Source: Symsagittifera roscoffensis
Lineage: Eukaryota; Xenacoelomorpha; Acoela; Convolutidae
Direction of reading: 5' to 3'
Assembly: GCF_963678635.1 (NCBI RefSeq)
Contig: NC_087064.1
Span: 34,758,369-34,822,368 of the forward strand
DNA length: 64,000 bases
Shown: positions 29,982-40,265 of the stretch, piece by piece
Numbering within the stretch: the stretch's first letter is position 1
How the letters are laid out: every line of letters begins with the position of its first letter
Translations under genes and position numbers: made by a program
The notes under the pieces: model-generated
Told to the model about the DNA's origin: nothing
Seen by the model: the letters and a program-made list of their open reading frames with translations, nothing else
Databases searched by the model: none

Positions 29982-31395
29982 TTGCCGGCAAAACTGAAAG
30001 AATTGACTTCCTGGAAGGAACATGCTGTTTTCGAGCTTGTTGCAGACACAAGACAAGTATTCATTGATGCTCTCTGGGTTTTAACAATGAAAAATTTGAC
30101 TGACGGACTGTTGTTCCGAAGGCAAGACTCGTGGCTAGAGGATTCATGGACAAAAGTATGTCAGAACATGAGAAAGAGTCGCCAGTTATCACATGAGAAG
30201 TTATCAAGATCTTCTTATCGGTTGCCTGTGTTTTTAGCTGGATTATGAGCTTGGACGTGAAAACCGCGTTTTCACTGAGCTATTCCCTTGAATTGCTATT
30301 TTTACGAGAGTTACGAGAGCCTAATATTGTCTGGAAGCTTAGAACACTGAATATGGATCCAAAGGTGCTTCTAAGTTTTGGTACAACAAAGTAAAGCAAG
30401 CAGTGTTCAATGATTTCGAAGTGTTCCAGTGTAAATCAGAAACCTCCTTGTTGATATCCAAGTACTCGTCCGACATAGAAGATCTTATTTTACCCCAAGT
30501 TGCCGATTTTCTGATCACTGGAACAAGTTCGTTCATAGAAAGATTCACGGTTCATCTTCGTTCAACGTTTACTATAGGTTCAGAAGCTTGTTCGCCATTA
30601 ATCTTTACTGGATTGTCCTTTGAAAGGCTTTCTGATGGTCTGATGGTCAATTTTGATTGGACCAGGGAAATCTATTGATAACATCTGTCAAATTGAGAGC
30701 TTTGGGGCCTTTACCTTGTCTGGTACAGAAATTGAAACGTTTCGGAGCCTTGTTGGGAAACCATGGCTCAGTAGTCAAACCAGACCTGATATCACTTTTT
30801 GTGCCAAAAGGCTCCTTAACACTGATGGAATGACCACGAAACTAGCAAACAAGGCTGTTCGTCGCAAACAGTACGAGAAAGACCAGAAAATTAAGTTAAG
30901 GCGACTCTTCACGGGTGATAATATTGATTTTCACAAAATGAAGTTGGCAATATTTTCAGACGCAGCGTTCCAGAACGTTCCAGATGGTGGCTCACAATAT
31001 ATATGAGCGCTCCGGATATTGGCTTTCTTAACGTTGAAAAAAAACATTTTTTCATGTCCTCAGTTGGAGCTCGAAACGTGTAAAACTTATAACCATATGT
31101 ACAATTGCCGCGGAAACGCCGCTACAGGATGCCATTGATAATGATTATTCTTTGAATAGCGTTTTTGAATCTCTGATCGGTACCATGCTCGGTATGATTG
31201 CGTTTGTGGACAGCAAACAGCTCCATGATTCCCTGAAATCGTCTAAATGAGTGTTGGAGAATCGAAATTGCATCTATCAAAGAAATCATGCAAGGAAAAG
31301 AACTGTTTGTAAAATGGGTACCAATACATTTGGAATTAGCAGACTGTTTAACTAAAAGGTTGGCTGTACCAGCACAATAAATTGGCGTCATCAAA
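29982..31395 (+). pseudogene. pol: Copia reverse transcriptase and RNase H
   Basis: Starts with ELTSWKEHAVFELVADTRQ and WVLT (29997-30090), the copia RT entry, then SLDVKTAFS (motif A, about 30248-30275). The middle is badly shifted. RNase H is readable as GKPWLSSQTRPDITF (30746-30800), LANKAVRRK, FSDAAFQNVPDGGSQ (30952-31000) and a C-terminus with SKQLHDS, KWVPIHLELADCLTKRLAV (about 31312-31368). RT catalytic motif C was not found, so it is deleted or unreadable. Confidence 0.75.
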
Positions 31396-31539
31396 AAGGG
31401 TTCACTTCAAAGCCTAAAGACAATTGAACACGAGCTGTCAATCAATTAAACTCGAAGCCTCAAAGTTATCTGTCAATCATTTACGGGATTGATAAAACTG
31501 AAAACGAAAAGTGTACAGTTTGTTGATTTGTAGTTTTCT

Positions 31540-32146
31540 ATTGTTTACTTATAAGTAACGTATCTGTCTGGTGCTTATATGTATCTAATGGGTGCCGGAC
31601 ATCAAGCGGACGGGACTTCAAGTCGAATCGTAAAATTAGGGACTTCGGGCCGAATATTTCCTTAGAAAGTCGTGAAATATGATTAATTTGAAAATGTTTT
31701 TGAAGAGTTACTCAATTTCATGACCTTTCTTCAGTAGTTATTGAGGTTTTCATAAGATTTAGGCCTCCAAATGATGTTTAGGAAAGTTGAAATTTAAAAC
31801 ACGGTTGAGGGCAATTTTCTTGTGTATAATTTATGCATTTCAAAAACCGTCTGAAATTATTAACGGATGCCAATCCTAAGTGATTCATTGCCATAAATAA
31901 CGCTTATTATGGACTGACGATTTTGAAAAGCAACGTTTTACAGATGAAAAAATTCTAATTTGAGGTGCTTGTAAAGTTTAAATTTCGGCCTCAAGTCCCT
32001 TCGGCTGGAAGTCCCGTCGGCTTGTTGTCCTAGACCCGTATCTAATCTCAACTTAATCTCATCTATACATGTATTTCAGGTATTGGATTATACGTTTGTC
32101 GTTGTGCCTCAATTCAATATATTTTATCCAGCGATGTATTTTAACA
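31540..32146 (+). repeat. Copia 3' LTR interrupted by a MITE
   Basis: 31540-31589 and 32047-32146 match the 5' LTR in order. The intervening 31590-32046 (MITE plus one target repeat) has no counterpart there, which gives the empty site directly. Confidence 0.8.
31590..32037 (+). mobile_element. 448-bp MITE with ~38-bp terminal inverted repeats, Mutator-like target duplication
   Basis: Left end GGGTGCCGGACATCAAGCGG and right end, on the reverse strand, GGGTCTAGGACAACAAGCCG; both continue ACGGGACTTC. A 9-bp duplication GTATCTAAT flanks it (31581-31589 and 32038-32046). The 5' copia LTR shows the empty site ATGTATCTAAT. No ORF inside. 9-bp duplications and G-rich ends are typical of MULE (Mutator-like) elements, which is inference for this copy. 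Confidence 0.9.
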
Positions 32147-33825
32147 TTAAACGTTTTCGCAAATTTTGAGCATCATCTTGAGTTAAATTTTTGAACAACT
32201 TACATAAATTGATCAGAAATCAAGAAAAAACGACAAACATGCCTAACTGTTACAATTAAAAAGTTTCGACCAATCAAAACCGTACAATTCTGAACGAATT
32301 ATAAATTACCTAATCGGTAATAACAGTTCCAATTACCTTAAAACTGTAAATTAAACAAAAGTTTTTGCACATTTTTGGTGCATCTTTCAGTTTAACAACT
32401 AACTAATTTTTACAGAATGATTAAAAAACATAAAATTGCCCCAAAATGTTACATCACATCTATTATCCCGCCTAAATTTTGTTTTTTTGTTTTTTTTTCT
32501 TTTGTATTTTGTTTTTTCCTTCTTAGGTTCAGTTTTTCAATTATAACTTAGCAAAAAAATTTAGTTTCGGAGCCATAGCTTATGTCAAAACCTGTGTCAA
32601 AACAAGCAAAAATCAAACAAACAAAAGCAACAATTGAACAATAAGAATCGTTCAAAAATTCGGGCACCGAATTATTCTTCTATATTTACAAATTGGCAGT
32701 CAAGTAAGCATTTTTGAAAATGCGTCAAGAAACAATTATCAGAAATTTACTGCAACTACTTTAAATCTTGTTACGACTACTACAACATACTAACTCGGCC
32801 ATTATTGGGTATATAACGAAACAGACCTGAAAACTCAAACTCCGAAGATCTCTTAAGCCCTTCCATTTATTGAAAAAACCCACTATTACGAACTTTATTA
32901 TTAGAAACCGACCTGACCGAGCTACTAAGATTCAAAAAGACCAAAAAATCAGGAAAAGGCAAACAAAAAGACAACTCATCTTCAAAATAAAACAAGAAAA
33001 AAAAACAAAAAAAAATCCAATAAGTAAAGTCAGTGTTGTTGAATAACAAATTCGGTGGATTGGATATTATAATCTGATAAAAAAAAATTTGAATTCCCAT
33101 TCATCCGATTGTTTTGATCAAATTATTTGAAGAGTTTGGGATAGTCAATTTTAAGGCGTTGGAAGTATTTTCCAGATAGCCTGACAACAATTGTGAATTA
33201 ATGGGAACATTGACCGGTCAACAAGACAATTCGACCATCCTGGCGGGAAAAGGACACCACAGGGTTCAGCGAAAGCCAGAAGCACATCGGAACAGGGTTA
33301 TCGTTGAATGTTCAGTTACATTCTCTTAAACACGTATAAAAAATGTAAAGAGTATTAAAAATAACACCATTTGAGGCACATATGGGTAGAAAAACTAATA
33401 CTCCACTCTCACATATAGCAACAAATAGTTCGCTGAACATTTTAAATTGAGAAAACGCTAAACACGCTTGCTTAGATCGTTAAAACCAACTACATCCTCC
33501 AATGCCAGCAGAAAAAATGCACGACCTTCAGAAGTGGTGCGGAGACGAGGTCACAATTAACAGACGAATACCAGAGTCTACAATCGTCCAACAAACGCCA
33601 GCCATAGAAAACTCTCGGCAACCAAACACAGGTTCGAAAACTAGGCTAGTATTAGCTCTCGAAATAAATAATTAAAATCAAGATTAAAAAGGACTCAGTA
33701 ACAAATTGAACCGAACATAAAAAAAAGAATAGAACAAGTAACACGGAAGACAGTTAGACTGGCAACGAAGGTGAAAGCACCAAATACGTTTCAGCAAAAG
33801 CACAAACTTATTGATGGGAAAAAAC
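32147..33825. other. AT-rich DNA without recognisable gene
   Basis: Contains homopolymer-rich tracts (32476-32520, 33000-33015) and no supported coding region. Nothing else seen. Confidence 0.5.
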
Positions 33826-33896
33826 TAACATACACGCCACACACAGCGTGGGTACAAACAAAGGGGAAACAACCAAGACTATTAAGAAATAGTGGG
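33826..33896. repeat. 70-bp direct repeat, copy 1
   Basis: AACATACACGCCACAC...GCGTGGGTACAAAC...ACCAAGACTATTAA...TAGTGGG. Copy 2 at 35069-35138 differs at a few bases. The pair flanks about 1.2 kb of mixed DNA. Confidence 0.8.
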
Positions 33897-34840
33897 TTTG
33901 CGTTTGTACCCAATCCATTAATTTACGGTCCATGCCGACCGTCGCGCTAAGTGACTATGTATCATATAAATCCGCTCTGAGAACAGGACCCTGTTTGCGT
34001 TTTTTAGATATCGAGAACCCAAATGCGCCACAAAACCCCATGTTCCGGGAAGATACAACGGGACTCCCAGTGAAACTAACTCGGAAAGATCTACAAAACA
34101 GCCCAAACAATAGAAAAACCACAAAAAATTGGGGAAAACGTGCACAACGAACGCCAGCAAAGGGAATGAAGTTCCATGCAGAATCAACAACATTGGACAC
34201 ACAAAGGAGACAACAGTCGGAAAGCGCCACTTCAGTCTAGTCAAGTGACTCGGGGTCATCAACTTCAGAAAACGTAGCATCATCACCAAAGCGGGTAAGT
34301 AAAAAGAACACACCGGAAGCCGCCAATCAACTACCACCTACGAGAAATTTCGGGAGGAGTCAGACATTCAACTCTATCCGGGGCACTGGGGAACCCGGAC
34401 CGATAAATGCCATTGGAAACATAGTCCATACACCGAGAAAGAAATTCTCAACAGAATAACCAATGGACTAGACACCAAAAAGATGCCACAATCACAAAGC
34501 AACAGTATCAACACCCGAGCGTAAACCAAACCTAGAAAACCTTATCTCTGCTATGGGATTTCACAAGAAATTGCCAAAATACCAAGATTGTGTATATTTT
34601 CTGGAGGCCATAAAACCAAAATCAAAGAAAGAAGACAACCAGACAACGGAGATTATCGACTTGGTATCCCCCGCAGAAAGGTTCTCGTCGTAAGGAATAT
34701 ACAAAACAAAAAACCCGCAAACACAGATCCCGACGATGAAAGAGACGACCTCAAGGAATACCAAGAAAAGCATTAAAAAGAAGAGCAGGACAATAATGGC
34801 CAAACACAACAAGCAGGAAAGGAAGAAAAAAAGAAGTCAT
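33897..34840 (+). other. Possible decayed element internal region, unrecognised
   Basis: Plus-strand frames (33932-34240, then 34240-34460 in the same or a nearby frame, 34588-34776, 34736-34850) are rich in Lys, Arg, Ser, Thr and Asn, for example SSPKRVSKKNTPEAANQLP. This looks like a disordered, basic protein remnant, perhaps gag of a gypsy copy. No diagnostic motif, so I leave it unassigned. Confidence 0.3.
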
Positions 34841-34844
34841 CTGG

Positions 34845-35045
34845 TATTAAATCATGGCACTCTGTTTCAATCTCGCCCAGTACCTCTTTCTCTCTTTCTT
34901 TGGTTTTGTAAAACTTTTGTCCTCGATTTGCCTGTTTAGGTTGAGTTTATAGTTTTTCCTGCCATGCCTGTCAATTTTTTGTCTGCTTGTGATTTGACTA
35001 TTCGCGACGTGTCATCTTTTTTCTTCGGTTTTGATTCGTAAACCG
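34845..35045 (-). repeat. Inverted fragment of the gypsy linker region
   Basis: Reverse complement of about 36440-36640, including GGCAGGAAAAACTATAA, CAGGCAAATCGAGGACAAAA and GGTACTGGGCGAGATTGAAA. Differences are few, so the two were produced by a fairly recent duplication compared with the age of the gypsy fragment. Confidence 0.8.
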
Positions 35046-35068
35046 GGGCTCTGGGGAACTTTAAAATC

Positions 35069-35138
35069 AACATACACGCCACACGCAGCGTGGGTACAAA
35101 CAAACGGTAAACAACCAAGACTATTAAAAAGTAGTGGG
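35069..35138. repeat. 70-bp direct repeat, copy 2
   Basis: Partner of 33826-33896. It abuts the inverted gypsy fragment on its left. Confidence 0.8.
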
Positions 35139-35504
35139 GATCAACTATTCGGGAGATCAACTATTAATACTCAACTTAAAACTCATCTTAAAACTCAACA
35201 CTGTCCTTATGGGACATTAGAACTTAACTTTTGTTTTTATTATTGTTCTTAGGAGGGGTAATGTTATCCGGCCGGATTTGCAAAGTTAGTTTCTAAATTA
35301 TATTTTTGTTAGCTCACTGCGTTGATCTGATCAGATGACCTTGCTTGATGTTGTGAAAGCGCAACATCAAGATATGTTGTTAGAACATAAATAAAGACAT
35401 TACGAACAAGTTGTTTTATGTGAACTCTCAGTTAAGAATTATTCGCAGTTTACCAATCCCTTCGGACTCAATATCGATAGCGATCATACCCTGCGGTATG
35501 ACAG
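35139..35504. other. AT-rich DNA between repeat and gypsy fragment
   Basis: No gene seen. Contains a TTGATGTTG...CAACATCAA inverted pair near 35345-35370. Confidence 0.4.
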
Positions 35505-37065
35505 GGTGAACAATGAAAAAATTCGACTTGATCATGTGCTACTTGTTGATTGCCAAACCATCTCTTGACGATCAACCGTAAAATTGTGAGATCTTGAAGG
35601 ACGCGATGAATACCTAGAGATGAGTGTCAATAAAGATAGAATGAGGCCAGATACAGATGCATTGGGGCGGTCTTGACCAAGACAGAACACCACCTTATGA
35701 GATTTTTAGGATTCGCGAACTAGTACAAGGAGTTTATCAAAGAATATGCTGATAGAGTACATTCAATGCAGCAGCTCCTGAGATACAGGGGCAAGAACTT
35801 CACCTTAAACGATGTAGCTGACGAATCGTTTCAGAAAATCTCAACTGACCAACGCGAAGCTCAGAAACTGGTCGACAGAAACTGGCCTGTATGTCCTATA
35901 CACAGATTCCTCGGTGTTGCGGTATCAAGCATAATGCATCAAGAGCAGGACTGGAATGGGAAAATGGTATTAAGACCGATAGCCTATGGCTGCAAAGTAC
36001 TGAATGACACCGAGATGGAAAACGAACATCAAGAGTGGAGATGTTTGCCGTCCTAACGGTTGTAGAGAAGTACAGAGCACACCTTGGGAGTGCGCCGTTC
36101 AAACTTCGGGTTGACAACATCGCATTTTCATGGCTAAAGACACTTTTAATGGCTCAGAGCAACATTGTCAAATGAATCGTACGTCTGGATGGATACAACA
36201 TGGTTTTAGAAAACTGCACAGGAGACAATAAAAAAAACGGATAGTCCAAGCGAGAAAACGGAGTTTTCTGAAAGTCAGGAAAAATGGAGGCAGAGATAAA
36301 AGCAACATTCTTCTTAATCGAACAGAAGACATTCGACAGTCTACCACTAACGTGATGGCTAGATATGCCAGGCCACCTAATAATTGACCAATCCGAACTA
36401 CCAACTGTTCGAGCACTGACGAGAAATGAGCACTGGTTAACGGATCAAAAACCGAAGAAAAAAGATGACACGGCGCGAATAGTCAACTCACAAGCAGACA
36501 AAAAATTGACAGGCATGGCAGGAAAAACTATAAACCCAACCTAAACAGGCAAATCGAGGACAAAAGTTTGACAAAACCAAAGAAAAAGAGAAAGAGGTAC
36601 TGGGCGAGATTGAAACAGAGTGCCATGATTTAATACAATCCCTTGATAAAAATCTCCGGCGGAGAGGTTGAATGAAACCCCGCTCAGGCAAAGGGAAAGA
36701 AAAGTAAAGTTCAAGGAAGAAGTGATAGAGATTGGTCCCGAAAATGAGTCCGGCAAGTCAGTGTTACGCTACAATACATCGCACAAAGAGAATTTAACCT
36801 CGGATTTTTCGAGTACGGATGCACAAAATGACGAAAAAGATTAACAAAACATCTAGAATATATTAGAAGAAGAAAAATTTTGAAGACAAGATTGGGAGTT
36901 GAGACTGACCCGGCATCAGGGACCTTTGACATGAATAGTGACTGAAGCAGTGATGAAGCAGAACTAGACTTGTTAGCATTATCTAGGAAACCTTTCAGGC
37001 AGTTATCTTTCAACAGCAATCTGAGTACCAATCTAGAGCTTGATCATCAAAGCCGGTATTTTTTT
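35505..37065 (+). pseudogene. pol: Internal fragment of a second copy of the element-A gypsy family
   Basis: Follows element A step by step: LIMCY (motif C, about 35530), LMRFLGF and KEFIKEYAD (35690-35755), QQLLRYRGKNFTLNDVADESF (35769-35830), IMHQEQDWNGKMVLRPIAYG (35931-35990), YRAHLGSAPFKLRVDN (about 36071-36118), SLPLTR (36340), then linker words and SRKPFRQL (about 36983) with NLSTNLELD (about 37020-37045). Element A positions 1880-3900 are covered with deletions of several hundred bases. Frames are broken everywhere. The level of change is far above that expected of a young copy. Confidence 0.8.
36440..36640 (+). repeat. Plus-strand partner of the inverted fragment at 34845-35045
   Basis: Lies inside the gypsy fragment. 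Together with its inverted partner it could form a 200-bp stem with a 1.4-kb loop. Confidence 0.8.
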
Positions 37066-38423
37066 GTCTGATCCCGAGATTCTTCTTGATCCTTAAATAC
37101 TTTACTTTGCCGATTCTTCGCTCAACTTATTATGAACGAACAAGCAAAAAGCGCCATTTTGAGCATTCTTTGGAAAAGGATTGATGAGTCTGTCGGCCAA
37201 AAATGGATCTTTTGTTGATCATCTCATATGTTTTGGCCGGCCGAAAACGGATGTAGCAAAATGGTTGCAATGGAGATCCTTTTGGGGTGACGAATGTGTC
37301 GAAATCATTTCCGGTTTCACAGTAAATACTAATATCATTTCTATGATTCTTTTATTGATATTAGAAAGCTTATTGAAAAATGTTTGACCTCGTAATCTTG
37401 ATGTTTTTTCTGTGAAACAGACTTTTTCCAATTATATCAGATCTACTCAATAAACTATTGCAGAAAAGTTCTAGTCATCAACTTCAATGTAAAAGTCAGT
37501 CCAGCAACCTATGATAACAGTAAATTTGCATAGGTTATTTAATATTTTGATGAAGTTGGATCTGGCAGTGCAACTTTAAAAGTAACAGTCAATTTTAAAA
37601 ACTAGAGTATTTCATGGCATCCGCGGAAAGATCAAGACGTTCAAATACATTAGCTCACCCAGGGTTAAGGACCCCCGTCCTCAATTTCAGTTGTCAAAAT
37701 TTTTTATGGGCTCACTAATTTATGCTATTTTCGACGTTAGACTTTAATTAGCCAACCCTACAACTTTTCAAAGGGCGCTCCTGGCGCTAGAATTTTTCAA
37801 GCTTCTTGGAGCTAATTTTTAGTGAGAGCGCGCACTGAAAAACGCCAATTATTTTAAATTAAAACCTACCCAAAATGCCCAGAATCGATGTTTTTTTCCC
37901 AAAATACTGCCTGCGGCGTAGATGAAGATACCAAATATGGCCATTTTGGATCTTCGCCTGTGCCTAAAAGATTAGAATTTGCTGACCTTAAAGTATGTTT
38001 ACTTCAAAATCAACTTGCCAGTGTGTCTTCGCTCTTTACAGAAAAATATTTTGCTTTCTCATATGAAAAAAAAACATAGCCCACCTCTTTGCCACGGTGT
38101 TTTTAAACGAAATTGAGCTATAAAGTTTGATACCCAGATTCTGTTCTGTGATTTTTTGCTGAGGGCTGACAGTTTTGGGTTGAGGCAATTTGTATACCAA
38201 ACGAAAGTGCATGCTCTTGTTACACTGTCTTATTTCACCAACAGTGGGAAGTAAACGTTATAAAAAAAACCATATGATTGAATTAAATTATATTCAAATG
38301 AAAGTAAATTTCAGAACTTTGGAATAAACCCAACTTATTTATGATATTTTTTATATTGATATGCTGGTTTAAGATACTCGGTTAAAAATTTTCCTGGTTT
38401 AATTTCGTCTTAACATTTTACCC
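37066..38423. other. Intergenic or 3' flanking DNA of the host gene
   Basis: AT-rich; no coding region or repeat recognised. Short frames at 37181-37387 and 37888-38079 have no supporting motif. Confidence 0.5.
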
Positions 38424-39062
38424 TCATTTGCCCCCTAATAGCACTTTTTCCAGCTGGATAAAGGGGGCTTCAATAATACAGCTGCAAACTAAAGCTAGAC
38501 AGTTGATACACATGAGCATGCCACTAGCATAGAGAGTGTAGTTGATGGTAGTGAACCGGATCGGCTGTTCCAGAGTCTGCACAAACAGTTCCAGAAGCAC
38601 GAAGTGTATGATGTAAGTAGTGTAGTTAACTTTGGCGAAAGGAGACCAGAACTTAGCTCCCAGAATATCGTTGATGACTCCGCCGTAGCCCAAGGAGCAG
38701 TTGAGAACAATTACACAGATGAAATATGACCACAGAAGACGCATAGTCGCATTGTAGAACGCCACCTCCCAAACTCCCATGTGAGCCCCGTTGGCCCAAA
38801 AGTAGCAACCATACACGGAGATAGCGCCGGATATGAATCCAGATACCCACGTGCCAGTGATGATTAGAGATCTGATCCGGAATGGGATCGATTCAAGCTT
38901 GTGGCTAATCGCTTTCTTCTCGTATAGTGCCATTCCTAGGAGGAGTCCTATTCCGTATGCCTGGAACCGACAATAAGAAGAGAAGTAGGTCTTCAAAGTC
39001 CAAGGACCAGTAAGGTCAAAAGTTTCAGCAGCAGTTTCAAATACGGCAATGATAGGGACACC
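38424..39062 (-). CDS. Acyltransferase-3 / NRF-6-like membrane protein, last coding exon
   Basis: Minus strand, open for about 213 codons with no lesion, TGA at 38424-38426. It encodes alternating hydrophobic segments of an integral membrane protein: RFQAYGIGLLLGMALYEKK, SLIITGTWVSGFISGA, LLWSYFICVIVLNCSLGYGG, KVNYTTYIIHFVLLELFVQ and MLMCINCLALVCSCIIEAPF. The order YGIGLLLG, then LLWSYF...GYGGVIN, then FAKVNYTTYIIH and a final EAP matches the C-terminal third of NRF-6-like (acyltransferase family 3) proteins, thought to transfer acyl groups or take part in lipid transport. A splice acceptor TTGTTTCAG precedes GGTGTCCC, so the exon starts at 39062. No earlier exons are present in the window, which leaves a very long upstream intron or a broken gene. 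Confidence 0.85.
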   Translation of the reverse strand, partial: GVPIIAVFETAAETFDLTGPWTLKTYFSSYCRFQAYGIGLLLGMALYEKKAISHKLESIPFRIRSLIITGTWVSGFISGAISVYGCYFWANGAHMGVWEVAFYNATMRLLWSYFICVIVLNCSLGYGGVINDILGAKFWSPFAKVNYTTYIIHFVLLELFVQTLEQPIRFTTINYTLYASGMLMCINCLALVCSCIIEAPFIQLEKVLLGGK

Positions 39063-39445
39063 CTGAAACAATTAGGAATGGTCTTCCTTCTATCATTTAG
39101 TCTCTGTATTTTGTATAACTTTCATTTGAAAAAAATTACAGATATGATGTCTATATCATGATGACAAGCCACTAGAATGGAATAATTATGCATTTTTGTG
39201 CTCTTTTGTCATGTTGAGACTGAATTGAGACTTGAGTTCTTAATTGGAGTTTGCAGGTTTCATAATTTTTTGAAATTTTTTTGATCGAGTCAAAATACTT
39301 AACTGTTTATAAATTTGCGAAAGTATATCAGTGAAAAGAATTTCGCTCTTGAGCATTATTGGTATTAAAATGTTTATTTTTTTGAAATATTTGAGGTTGC
39401 AAACTTTCTTTTTGGTTTTTTCTACAGCGCAAATAGTTTTATGTC
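39063..39445 (-). other. Intron sequence upstream of the NRF-6-like exon
   Basis: AT-rich, non-coding, beginning (minus strand) with a consensus 3' splice site at 39063. The LINE starts at its far side in the opposite orientation. Confidence 0.55.
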
Positions 39446-40042
39446 TTGGTTGTGATTATTGGAGCGAGCTCATTACATCTGGCACTTGAAGATTGGGCAT
39501 CAGTAGGAGGAAACGAGGAACTGCAAGAAGACGTCATCCATTACAAGGGAGTAACGTTTCATCCCAAATCGAAATCGAATAAAATCGTACGAAACATCTT
39601 GAGAGACGAAAGTAACAGAAACGAGTCTGTAATTATCTGGCACGACGTAATAAACAATTCGATTTCAAAACATCCATTCAATCCAAGGACTCCCCTTACT
39701 GCCAATCAACTAGTATCAGAAATCAAACCCCTAATCAATTCGCATCCTCGAATTGAAGGCCTTGTCTATTGTCAGAGAGACGGTGCACCCTATATTCTTG
39801 AAGATCTAAAGAAACTTCCGATACCAGTTGTTCAAGTTACAACAGACATAATTTCGAATTCGAAACAACAGGACAAAGATCTACTTGAAGGATACAGAGA
39901 ACTGCATCAGGAAACCGCACTTGAAATCAAAACTTTAGCTATAATACGAAACAACAATAGCAACTTGAGTGATATCATAAAGAAGAAAAAGAAACCGTCA
40001 AAAAAACAACGAGAAGCACGAAGGAAACGAGAACAGAAATAA
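39446..40042 (+). pseudogene. SGNH-like accessory ORF with very basic tail, 5' truncated
   Basis: 198 codons without a convincing start. VVIIGASSLHLAL resembles the SGNH block I (G-x-S), and IIWHDVINNSISKH sits at the block III position, with WHDVINNS in place of GxND. It then has LVYCQRDGAPYILEDLKKL and a C-terminal tract IKKKKKPSKKQREARRK that is probably a nuclear or nucleic-acid-binding tail. Esterase-like ORFs are known in CR1-type LINEs, which supports membership in this LINE. The absence of the usual catalytic block III makes activity doubtful. Confidence 0.5.
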
Positions 40043-40050
40043 ATTGTGAG

Positions 40051-40213
40051 TTTAAATTTCAATTCGTGACGGGACTGGGCTTAATTGTCCAGGCTTGGAT
40101 CAAATTTAAATTTCAATTCGTGACGGGACTGGGCTTAATTGTCCAGGCTTGGATCAAATTTAAATTTCAATTCGTGACGGGACTGGGCTTAATTGTCCAG
40201 GCTTGGATCAAAT
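40051..40213 (+). repeat. Three perfect 54-bp tandem repeats upstream of ORF1
   Basis: The unit contains AAATTTCAATTCGTGACGGG and ACTGGGCTTAATTGTCCAGG; the word AATTCG starts at 40061, 40115 and 40169. All three copies are identical over 54 bases. Each contains the inverted pair CTGG..CCAG. Tandem 5' units act as promoters in several LINE families, which is a possible role here. Confidence 0.95.
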
Positions 40214-40265
40214 TGTAAATAAATGTTCTCTATCCCATTTTCTCCTTCTCTCTGTATCCACCAAT

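Larger units (their letters stand above)
28642..32146 (+). mobile_element. Decayed copia-type (Ty1/copia) retrotransposon
   Basis: The order is LTR, gag, protease, RT, RNase H, LTR, with LTR ends in TTTTAACA (28788-28795 and 32139-32146). The 3' LTR is split by a MITE. The integrase that should lie between protease and RT is missing: protease at about 29719 is followed by RT at 29982, so about 1.5 kb was deleted. Frame breaks occur every few hundred bases. Confidence 0.8.

Noticed and set aside
35345-35370. TTGATGTTG...CAACATCAA as a terminator hairpin
   Set aside because: Short inverted pair in AT-rich eukaryotic DNA without any gene end nearby.
40051-40213. Possible CRISPR-like array
   Set aside because: Repeats are directly adjacent 54-bp units without spacers in a eukaryotic LINE; this is a simple tandem repeat.
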